Source: Bacteroides sp. OM05-12 (lineage in GTDB: Bacteria; Bacteroidota; Bacteroidia; Bacteroidales; Bacteroidaceae). From it: a DNA stretch of 64,000 bases. The stretch covers positions 101,497 to 165,496 of the forward strand of contig NZ_QSUN01000003.1 in assembly GCF_003438995.1 (NCBI RefSeq). Direction: 5' to 3'. The translations under genes were made by a program, and so were the position numbers. The notes beneath the pieces are model-generated. The model made no database searches and was not told the DNA's origin. It saw only the letters and a program-made list of their open reading frames with translations. Positions 9,319-16,416 of this stretch are shown piece by piece (position 1 is the stretch's first letter; each line of letters opens with the position of its first letter).

Positions 9319-10749
9319 CTATTTCAACAGACGCGGCTTACCACCCTTACGCCAATATTCCTCAATCTTTTCCAAAGAAACTCCTTTCGTTTCCGGAACA
9401 TAGAAGTATCCCCATATAAGTGCCGCAAAAGCTATTACTGCATAGAACCAGAAAGCACCTGCCGGATTCCCAAGATTCTCACCTTCCACATATATCTCCG
9501 TACCTTCTATCGTAAAAGCATGAACTATTTTGAAGAAAGTAAAAGACACAATACTATTAAAGAACCATACAGATAAAGAACCCAAAGAAGAGCCCAAACC
9601 TCTTAGTTTCTGAGGAAAGATCTCGGAAATGATAAGCCAACCCAACGGACCTATACTGATGGCATAGAACGCCACATAAAAGAAAACCAATATAATAGAC
9701 AACCATTTACCCATTTCGCCAAGCGAACCGGAAAATGCAAAGCAAATCCCAAGTAAGACTAACGAGATAGTAATTCCCGTTAAACCGGTAAAAAAGAGTT
9801 TGCGCCGCCCCAATTTATCAACAAAATAAACCGAAACAATCGTAAAAAGCAGATTTATCACTCCTACTCCTACTGAAGCCCCAATAGCAGACACTGTTCC
9901 CTCAAATCCCGCCATTAAGAAAATCTTGGGGCTATAATATATTACGGTGTTAATTCCGACAAACTGCTGGAAGAACATAATGCCGACACAAATTATCACA
10001 GCATTACGCAACCACGGTTTAAACAGTTCACGATAACTGGATTTTTCTTCGCGGCTTTTAGATACCTCATCCTTGATTGCTTTGAAAGCCTCATCTCTTA
10101 CCTTCGGAGATTCAATTCTCGACAGGATAGCCAAGCTTTCCGATTCTCTGCCACGGCTCATCAACCAACGCGGAGTTTCCGGCATATAAATCATACCGAC
10201 AAATAAAATGATTGCAGGGATTACACCCACATAGAACATTGGACGCCAACAATCCATTTTACTGTCATCAGCGAAAAACAAATCAGAAAGATAAGACACC
10301 AATACTCCGATAGTTATCATCAATTGAAACATGGAGACCAAAGCTCCGCGTTTCTTTGTAGGAGAAATTTCCGCTATATATAAAGGTACGGCAAAAGAAG
10401 AGACACCGATAGCAACTCCCAAGAATAAACGCGAAGCTATAAGATGATAAACATCAGGAGCAAATCCCGACCATAATGCACCAATGGCGAAAATAACAGC
10501 CGAAGCCAATATTACTTTCTTACGTCCTAACGTATCCGTTACTTTTCCGCAAAACAGTGCTCCAAGAATAGCTCCGCATAAACCGGAAGCTGTGACAATT
10601 TCAATCATATTATTGTCTATTCCAAAATCTTTCTGGAAGAAAGGAATAGCTCCGGAGATTACACCGGTATCAAAGCCAAACAGAAGTCCGCCTGTTGCTG
10701 CAACCACTGCGATAATATAAATCAACTTACTATTATACTCTGTTTTCAT
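9319..10749 (-). CDS. MFS sugar porter (sugar:H+ symporter type)
   Basis: Inner-membrane monosaccharide transporter of the GLUT/XylE sugar-porter family, 476 residues, twelve predicted membrane segments. Family marks are visible: GLLFGFDTGVISGA in segment 1, DTLGRKKV in the first cytoplasmic loop, RGALVSMFQLMITIG with a preceding PLYIAEISP, QQFVGINTVIYYS in segment 7, KLGRRKL in the second half, and the closing PETKGVSLEKIEEYW. It is the last gene of the isomerase/kinase operon, 36 bp after the larger GPI-type cupin, and probably brings the released sugar into the cytoplasm for the ROK kinase. Which hexose it carries cannot be read from the sequence. Confidence 0.93.
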   Translation of the reverse strand: MKTEYNSKLIYIIAVVAATGGLLFGFDTGVISGAIPFFQKDFGIDNNMIEIVTASGLCGAILGALFCGKVTDTLGRKKVILASAVIFAIGALWSGFAPDVYHLIASRLFLGVAIGVSSFAVPLYIAEISPTKKRGALVSMFQLMITIGVLVSYLSDLFFADDSKMDCWRPMFYVGVIPAIILFVGMIYMPETPRWLMSRGRESESLAILSRIESPKVRDEAFKAIKDEVSKSREEKSSYRELFKPWLRNAVIICVGIMFFQQFVGINTVIYYSPKIFLMAGFEGTVSAIGASVGVGVINLLFTIVSVYFVDKLGRRKLFFTGLTGITISLVLLGICFAFSGSLGEMGKWLSIILVFFYVAFYAISIGPLGWLIISEIFPQKLRGLGSSLGSLSVWFFNSIVSFTFFKIVHAFTIEGTEIYVEGENLGNPAGAFWFYAVIAFAALIWGYFYVPETKGVSLEKIEEYWRKGGKPRLLK

Positions 10750-10785
10750 GGTAATTAAATTATGACTGGTTACTAATTCTCAAAT

Positions 10786-11565
10786 TTAAGGCTCATACCT
10801 TTCCCATACCTCTTTTTTAAGTTCCGGCCGGGGAACGTATAAGAATGTATCCGGGTTCTTCTCAAAAGTTGTATAAATGGATTCACCTTTTACAATGCCA
10901 AGCGATGAATAATCCGCAGGAGATTTACAAATCAGCTTTGATTCTTCATACAAGGGATTTGCTTGCCATTCAATTTCATTCTTTTCGTTAAAGACAGGAA
11001 ACCATGCAATGCCTTTATGCTTGCGAACGCCCTCATATTCAAAGCCATAATCACGATCACACCAAGCGCCGAAAGTCAATGGCTTATCCGGATTAGCGCT
11101 AATTGTAGCATGTGCCCAGTATGGAGGAACAATTACAACATCTCCGGGACGGGCATAAACAGCAAAACAACGTCCGGGATTATCTTCCGCATATTCCTGC
11201 ATATAAATAATAGCTTCACCCGACCATATTTCATATACTTCCGGAGTAGACCAATGACTAAACTTGGATATCCAATGAATATGTCCCTGACTGCGTATAG
11301 GTTCTTTTCCTAATTTTCCGGCAGCATAGGTCACTACTCCATATAAAAGATGCATATCTTTCAATAATTCAGCATGAATCTTTTTACCGACATCCATCGC
11401 TATTGCATAAACCACTTCGGGCCCTTCACAATCAGGATCTGACAAACTTTTACGAATGTCTTTCAAATATCTGTTCTCAACCTGAGGCCCAAAAACATCG
11501 GTGCCATAGACAAACCCCATCGGATTTGTCGTAGGCTCTATATTAAAACCGGGATTAAATTTCAT
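10786..11565 (-). CDS. GPI-type cupin sugar-phosphate isomerase (long form)
   Basis: Cupin of the glucose-6-phosphate isomerase family (the metal-dependent, archaeal-type fold, unrelated to bacterial Pgi), 259 residues. Likely cytoplasmic, interconverting an aldose and ketose phosphate. Metal-site landmarks are RSQGHIHW, then STPEVYEIWSGEAIIYMQE, and GDVVIVPPYWAHATI, followed by FGAWCDRDYGFEY. It sits between the ManA-like gene (11-bp gap) and the MFS porter. A second, shorter GPI-type cupin lies at the head of the same operon, so the pathway may need two isomerisation steps or the two may differ in substrate or anomer. Substrate unknown. Confidence 0.85.
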   Translation of the reverse strand: MKFNPGFNIEPTTNPMGFVYGTDVFGPQVENRYLKDIRKSLSDPDCEGPEVVYAIAMDVGKKIHAELLKDMHLLYGVVTYAAGKLGKEPIRSQGHIHWISKFSHWSTPEVYEIWSGEAIIYMQEYAEDNPGRCFAVYARPGDVVIVPPYWAHATISANPDKPLTFGAWCDRDYGFEYEGVRKHKGIAWFPVFNEKNEIEWQANPLYEESKLICKSPADYSSLGIVKGESIYTTFEKNPDTFLYVPRPELKKEVWERYEP

Positions 11566-11576
11566 TGTAGTACAAA

Positions 11577-13352
11577 TTAAGCGTTATGTTTAACGAAAGC
11601 TTTAATGGTAGCGCATTGCTTTCCTTCGGACTCTCCATAAGGACGGATTGTATATTCTTTTATTGACTCCGGAATAATGAAAGTCTCTGCGTAATGAACC
11701 ACAAAAGGTTCAAACTTTCCTTCGGGGCTCTCTACTATCGTTTCCCTGCCTTCCACCAGATTCAGAACATTCACACTACCATCCGTTTTATGCAGAACAG
11801 GCACTGTAAACCAATGGCGACGAGTTTCAATAAATTCGTTTTCATGCAAACCTGTCCGTTCCTCTTTCCAGCCTTGCCCTTCTCCTACCGTTTCAATATG
11901 GTTAAATATTTCTTTCTTTACCCATGATTCGGTACGATTCCACTGAATGACTTCCTTTCCATGCTTTATGTTGATTGGACGCGGACGACCATCCAGCCCC
12001 AAGCGTCCCCAATCCCAAAGTTTAAAAGTAAAGATATAAGGAGTGGCACTGATTTCAAGCACCATTCCATTTGTTCCGGAACAGTGTATAGTACCTGCCG
12101 GTATCAGCAAGTGATCGTGTTTCTTGACAGCATAATGGCCTACATATTTCTCAGCATCAAAGTTTCCGCTCTCCTGCGCTTCATTAAGCGCATTAATCAT
12201 TTCATCCGGATGGATGTTTTCTTTCACGCCTAAATAAACAGTAGCATCTTCCGTCGCATCCAGCATATAATAGCTCTCGTCTTGCGTATAGTGCATACCG
12301 AACTTTTCCTGTATATATTGTGTTAAAGGATGCACCTGTAAGCTCAGGTTCCCTCCCCCCATCGTATCAAGAAAATCAAAACGGATAGGGAACTCGTCAC
12401 CGAAGCGTCCATATACCGGATTACCTAACAAACGTGCCGGATAAGCAAATACGAGGTCGATAGAAGGGATCTCAAAACGGACATTTCCAAATCCCAAATA
12501 AAGGCTATTCTCCTCCGGCACACAGTCAAAGCACCATGCAAAGTTGGCTGTATTCCGGTCAAGGTCGCATACTTCTTTCATCCATTGTCCACCCCACGGT
12601 CCCGGATCAAAGAAAGGAACCACTCTAAACGGAGTTTGAGAGGCTTTTTCCAATCCTGCCCATACAGCTTTTCCCGTAGCCATTTTAGGAGTGCCGGCGA
12701 TATTCGTATCCAGCACATAATCCCATTCTCTCATCAGTTTCTTTTTGAAACGGTCACAGATGCGCCAGTCAACAAAGAAGGCTCTCTTATATTGCAAAGA
12801 AGCACGTTCTTCTTTATTCTCAACACCAACATTGGATATTTCATTTCTACGAAAACGCATCTGTATTTCCCAACGGGCCATATCGGCATAAACAAGCAAG
12901 TCATATACTTGCTGCACATAAGCCGCCCCGACTCCATAGACAAAAACGACACCTTCTTTGACCGCAGCTACTTTGGAACGAAGTTCAGCCAGCTTCTTCC
13001 CATCAAAATAACAATCCATATTCAGACGAGTCATATAGCCAAATATCTCATCGTCTGTGATGTCTTGCTTCAAGATAGCGTTAATCTCATCGGAAGATAA
13101 CATGGCGTCTGCCGAATAGAACCAATGGGATGCAGGGAAACGGGCTTGCAAGGAAACGACTACTTCTTCATCCAACACCCCCTGATAACATTCTAAAACT
13201 ACCACCTTTACCTTTTCGTTGATTTTCATCAAGTCCCGGTTCAGGCACTCCGCAATAGCATCCCAACCAGTATAGCACTCTCCATCCGTGCCCGGCACAT
13301 TTACTACCGGATATTTATCATAATTAGATGTATGATTATAATATTTGTTCAT
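11577..13352 (-). CDS. Class I mannose-6-phosphate isomerase-like protein with N-terminal extension
   Basis: 591 residues, much longer than the usual ~310-400 of class I ManA. The C-terminal two-thirds carry ManA/cupin marks: METAL-site-like LSLQVHPL, then DESYYMLDA, HLLIPAGTIHCSGTNGMVLEIS and FKLWDWGRLGLDGRPR. The N-terminal ~200 residues are something else. They look faintly like a nucleoside/sugar-kinase fold (VKVVVLECY, FVDWRICDRFKKKL) but have no recognisable P-loop, so any kinase role is doubtful. The stop-side neighbour is a GPI-type cupin (11 bp) and the start overlaps the end of the ROK gene by 17 bp, so translation is probably coupled. It likely acts on a hexose phosphate made by the ROK kinase. 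Confidence 0.75.
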   Translation of the reverse strand: MNKYYNHTSNYDKYPVVNVPGTDGECYTGWDAIAECLNRDLMKINEKVKVVVLECYQGVLDEEVVVSLQARFPASHWFYSADAMLSSDEINAILKQDITDDEIFGYMTRLNMDCYFDGKKLAELRSKVAAVKEGVVFVYGVGAAYVQQVYDLLVYADMARWEIQMRFRRNEISNVGVENKEERASLQYKRAFFVDWRICDRFKKKLMREWDYVLDTNIAGTPKMATGKAVWAGLEKASQTPFRVVPFFDPGPWGGQWMKEVCDLDRNTANFAWCFDCVPEENSLYLGFGNVRFEIPSIDLVFAYPARLLGNPVYGRFGDEFPIRFDFLDTMGGGNLSLQVHPLTQYIQEKFGMHYTQDESYYMLDATEDATVYLGVKENIHPDEMINALNEAQESGNFDAEKYVGHYAVKKHDHLLIPAGTIHCSGTNGMVLEISATPYIFTFKLWDWGRLGLDGRPRPINIKHGKEVIQWNRTESWVKKEIFNHIETVGEGQGWKEERTGLHENEFIETRRHWFTVPVLHKTDGSVNVLNLVEGRETIVESPEGKFEPFVVHYAETFIIPESIKEYTIRPYGESEGKQCATIKAFVKHNA

Positions 13353-14298
13353 AATACTTTTCTTTTTTAATTGTTGATAGTGTATAAGAAATTCCTAAAA
13401 GCGCGGCATTGTCTCCCAATAAAGACGGCTTGATTTTCACTTTATATTCCGGAGCCCACACCAAACGATCTACCCGTTCCTTTATATAAGGCAGGATTAT
13501 ATCCGCACTACGCATTATACCTCCGCCCATTACTATAATCTCCGGATCATACGCATGAATATAATTGATGATAGCCGCAGCCCATACGTCCATACACTCT
13601 TTGCACAAAAGGGTCGCTTCCGCTTCTCCTTGTCGCATTAAACCAAATAAGGTTTTGAAATCATAGTGAGTCGCCTTTACTTTATATTCATTACTGATTT
13701 TAGGATGTGTGCGAATAATTTCCGGCAGGAAAAAAGAGGAAGCCATTGCCTCGACACAACCTATATTCCCACATGTACAACGCCTGCCCCGATAGTCGAC
13801 AATGATATGTCCTCCTAACGAACCGGCCTGATAATGGTTGCCGTTTATTATGCGTCCATCCAAAACAACTCCGGTACCGATACCCGTACCAATCGTCATC
13901 ATTACCATATTCCGGCAATCTTTTCCTGCACCGAAGTGCCATTCTCCGGCCAACGCCAAACGAGCATCATTATCAATGATAAAAGCAACTTCCCAATTCT
14001 TATAAACCCAAGAACTGAGGTCTATATCACAAGCATCATCATACTTGTCATTGGTAGAAGTAACCTTCTTCTCCTTCGGATTCACCATGCCGGGAAAAGC
14101 CAATCCTACACCGGAAAACTCTTCTTTCGGCACTTTCCACTTACTCAGCAATCTATTTATTATGGCTTCCATAGATGCCAGATTGCTGCCCAAGCCATCG
14201 GTTTCGGCCGGAAATGAAGTGAACTCAAGTATTTCATCCCCTTTGACCAAACCTATCTTGATAATCGTGCCCCCCAAATCTATCGCTATACAATACAT
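13336..14298 (-). CDS. ROK-family sugar kinase
   Basis: Cytoplasmic ATP-dependent hexokinase-type enzyme of 320 residues, the normal ROK length. The N-terminal phosphate loop IDLGGTIIKIGLV, the catalytic-Asp segment IIDNDARLALAGEW, the ATP loop TIGTGIGTGVVLDG and the ROK zinc site HIIVDYRGRRCTCGNIGC followed by VEAM are all present. No N-terminal helix-turn-helix, so this is a kinase rather than a NagC/XylR-type repressor. It follows the small GPI-type cupin by 6 bp and overlaps the ManA-like gene, placing phosphorylation directly before isomerisation. Glucokinase is the default family activity; the true sugar is not shown. Confidence 0.9.
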   Translation of the reverse strand: MYCIAIDLGGTIIKIGLVKGDEILEFTSFPAETDGLGSNLASMEAIINRLLSKWKVPKEEFSGVGLAFPGMVNPKEKKVTSTNDKYDDACDIDLSSWVYKNWEVAFIIDNDARLALAGEWHFGAGKDCRNMVMMTIGTGIGTGVVLDGRIINGNHYQAGSLGGHIIVDYRGRRCTCGNIGCVEAMASSFFLPEIIRTHPKISNEYKVKATHYDFKTLFGLMRQGEAEATLLCKECMDVWAAAIINYIHAYDPEIIVMGGGIMRSADIILPYIKERVDRLVWAPEYKVKIKPSLLGDNAALLGISYTLSTIKKEKYYEQIL

Positions 14299-14304
14299 CG
14301 CAGA

Positions 14305-14862
14305 CTAGATTAAATGAGGAGTACCATCTACATCGACTAATCTGGCAGAGAAACCTTTTTCTGCAATCTCACCATAATTATGACCTGCATCCGAAGGCCA
14401 GCATGCTGCAAATGAAAACAGCGTGCTTCCCACATTCGCCATTCGATGTGCCACTCCGCCCGGAATATAGTGCAAGCTACCGGGAAATACCCGTTCTGCC
14501 CATACATTACGCTGCTCATCCATCAGAATAAGCATACCTTCACCCTCTAGTCCCCAATAATACTCGGCACGGTCAATATTAGCATGATAATGTCCTTTAG
14601 TCATCATATACTCATTGCCTACTTTACCCGGATAGAGGTAAGTAATACCAAAATACAATCCGCCGGGGGTACCTTCTTTCTCCGGCAAAAAACTACTTAC
14701 TTCATAAGCCAATTGATTCCGGGGCATTTTCTCAAATGCCTCTACATCGGCAAAAATGCCCTTCAAGTCGGCAATTTTTCTGGATACCTTACAGACTCCA
14801 CGTCCCACTAAATTCTTATCGGTAAAGAACAGTTCCGGAAAGATAATTCCTTTATTCTCCAT
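14305..14862 (-). CDS. GPI-type cupin sugar-phosphate isomerase (short form)
   Basis: First gene of the isomerase operon, 185 residues, the usual size of cupin-type glucose-6-phosphate isomerases. Visible family marks are GLYFGITYLYPGKVGNEY, MTKGHYHANIDRAEYYWGL (metal-binding His and Glu), GSLHYIPGGVAHRMAN (distal His) and DAGHNYGEIAEKGF. It probably interconverts an aldose-6-phosphate and ketose-6-phosphate in the cytoplasm. I start at the ATG at 14862; a GTG two codons earlier (14868) is in frame. The promoter with the shared 22-bp element lies 44-110 bp upstream. Confidence 0.88.
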   Translation of the reverse strand: MENKGIIFPELFFTDKNLVGRGVCKVSRKIADLKGIFADVEAFEKMPRNQLAYEVSSFLPEKEGTPGGLYFGITYLYPGKVGNEYMMTKGHYHANIDRAEYYWGLEGEGMLILMDEQRNVWAERVFPGSLHYIPGGVAHRMANVGSTLFSFAACWPSDAGHNYGEIAEKGFSARLVDVDGTPHLI

Positions 14863-14905
14863 AGTCACCTATATTTTAAGATTTTACATTTAATTCTCTG
14901 AGAAC

Positions 14906-14972
14906 AAAGGTAGGTCATAAGAACAAGCGTACTGTTTCCTATTTTCCCCGATAATTATGATATCTTATCATT
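14906..14972 (-). promoter_or_regulatory. Isomerase-operon promoter with shared upstream element
   Basis: A perfect -7 box TACCTTTG lies at 14913-14906. The upstream 22-bp element (14951-14972) contains the palindrome ATGATA-TCT-TATCAT and is separated from the -7 box by exactly 37 nt, as in front of susC. No TTTG lies at -33. Between element and -7 box a second conserved pattern, AGnACGnnTGTnnTT on the minus strand, is also shared, as expected for two AraC-type half-sites. Confidence 0.7.
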
Positions 14973-15024
14973 TATATAGATGCGTAGATTTAAATTGGTA
15001 ATATTCCAGAATGAAAGGTTAGAA

Positions 15025-15909
15025 TTAAATAGCTTTCTTATTCTTCACGCCATACTCTTTTTGATACTCGGTAGGCAGCATATGAACCGTCTTTTTAAAT
15101 TGGTCAATGAAATTAGACAAGTTGTTGAAACCAACTTCCATACTTATCGTAGAAATCTTCATTTTCCCCTCAATCAAAAGCCGTTTGGCATGTCCGATAC
15201 GCATATCATTTAAATATTGCACAAACGTTTTCTTTGTCCGTTCCTTAAAATAACGGCAAAATGCCGTAGGAGTAAGCCCTACTAATCCCGCTACATCTTC
15301 CAGCTTTATCGGTTGATTGAAGTTCTTCACCAAATATTGATATATCTTATTGAAGCGCTCAAAATCGGAGGAATTAACCGACTGAGTGAAGCCGACACTG
15401 GCTAAAAGTTCGTATTCCTCCGTCTTTGCCATCATATCCAATAAGGTTATCAAATTTGTAACCCTTTCCGCTCCACCAGAATTAAAAGTTGTGCGGATAA
15501 ATTCAGACAGCATCCTGCGAGCCTCCCCTGTGAACTTAATACCGCGACGGGAACGCTCTATCAGATTCCGAATATGCATAAATTCAGGCAGATTGATCAT
15601 CACCCCTTCAAATAACTCTTTACGGAAATAGACACATAAGCACACAGACCTTAATCCGGATTCTTCTTCAAAGAAAGCTTTATCATTTCTCCATTCGTGA
15701 GGCAACTGAGGACCGATAATACAAACATCACCCACTTCATAGTTTTCTATGTGATCACCGACAAAGCGAGTTCCGCTTCCTTCTTCTATGCACATGATCT
15801 CCAACTCAGGATGATAATGCCATGGCACAATAAAATAAGGCAAATCTTCGCGATAAAAATTTATATAGTTCTCTACGGAGAATGGCAGTTCCTGATAAAG
15901 AGGTTTCAT
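15025..15909 (-). CDS. AraC-family transcriptional regulator
   Basis: Sugar-responsive DNA-binding protein of 294 residues. The N-terminal half is a cupin-like sensor (VPWHYHPELEIMCIEEGSG, YEVGDVCIIGPQLPHEW). The C-terminal ~100 residues hold two helix-turn-helix motifs (IKLEDVAGLVGLTPTAFCRY and ISTISMEVGFNNLSNFIDQF), with the recognition-helix spacing typical of AraC/XylS. I start at the ATG at 15909 because the longer TTG frame (16005) begins upstream of a near-perfect promoter. It is transcribed toward the PUL and stops 162 bp before the isomerase operon. It probably activates both PUL units, replacing the hybrid two-component or ECF regulators more common for Bacteroides PULs. Confidence 0.92.
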   Translation of the reverse strand: MKPLYQELPFSVENYINFYREDLPYFIVPWHYHPELEIMCIEEGSGTRFVGDHIENYEVGDVCIIGPQLPHEWRNDKAFFEEESGLRSVCLCVYFRKELFEGVMINLPEFMHIRNLIERSRRGIKFTGEARRMLSEFIRTTFNSGGAERVTNLITLLDMMAKTEEYELLASVGFTQSVNSSDFERFNKIYQYLVKNFNQPIKLEDVAGLVGLTPTAFCRYFKERTKKTFVQYLNDMRIGHAKRLLIEGKMKISTISMEVGFNNLSNFIDQFKKTVHMLPTEYQKEYGVKNKKAI

Positions 15910-15953
15910 TGTGATATCAAATTGGAATATTATGCATAAAGTTGTATTGAAAA

Positions 15954-15985
15954 CAAATATATGTGATAAATGCCAAAAGTACAAA
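15954..15985 (-). promoter_or_regulatory. araC-type gene promoter
   Basis: TTTG (15985-15982), a 20-nt spacer and TATATTTG (15961-15954) match the Bacteroides sigma-ABfr consensus at every conserved base. The expected transcription start (~15947) leaves a ~37-nt leader to the ATG at 15909. Confidence 0.75.
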
Positions 15986-16170
15986 TAAAAAATAGCGATT
16001 AACAATAAAACAAAGCAAAAGCCATATGCTATGTGAACTTTTTTAAAGAATCCAATCCTATTCCTATAATATATATATAATACCTCCCGGGTGATTAAAG
16101 ATAATCATCTTTATCACTATCATTTTTCTCCCGGACGTTTAAGCAAATTCTCCCGTAAGAAACAACCGAA

Positions 16171-16225
16171 AGACGTAGGGCATTCGGCAAAAAGACGTAG
16201 GGCGTCAAGGGTAAAGATGTAGGGC
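16171..16225. repeat. Three 11-bp direct repeats at 22-bp period
   Basis: AGACGTAGGGC occurs at 16171-16181 and 16193-16203, and AGATGTAGGGC at 16215-16225. The start-to-start spacing is exactly 22 bp both times, close to two helical turns, so a protein could read all three on one face. The intervening bases are not conserved. Function unknown. Confidence 0.7.
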
Positions 16226-16416
16226 GTTTTTATGTATCATGCAAAAAGCGCGACAAATTTTCAGCACTCATAAAGGCGAGTAATGTCACAAGTTTTCTTA
16301 TTTGGGGCTTTTTGAAAGATAAAGTGCTGGTAATGAGCTCCGCGACAAAAATTTAGTAGGGGGTATAAAAACTATATAAAATAATAGCAAAGAAGTTACT
16401 ATATTTTTCCGATGAA

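Larger units (their letters stand above)
15910..16416. other. Gene-free interval with repeats, between gldFG-like gene and AraC gene
   Basis: Besides the AraC promoter it holds an imperfect hairpin at 16091-16117 (GTGATTAAAGAT with ATCTTTATCAC), flanked by two copies of CTCCCGG, and three 11-bp direct repeats at 16171-16225. A CAGCACT/AGTGCTG pair (~16261-16330) is flanked by two GCGACAAA direct repeats. No coding frame in it looks real. Confidence 0.6.

Noticed and set aside
12585..13100. Plus-strand ORF of 171 codons opposite the ManA-like gene
   Set aside because: Antisense shadow of a well-supported gene; no start context or family resemblance.
15910..16005. TTG-initiated extension of the AraC protein
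   Set aside because: A full-consensus promoter lies within the extension.
16171..16225. Possible mini-CRISPR
   Set aside because: Only three 11-bp units with 11-bp gaps, too short, and no cas genes in the window.
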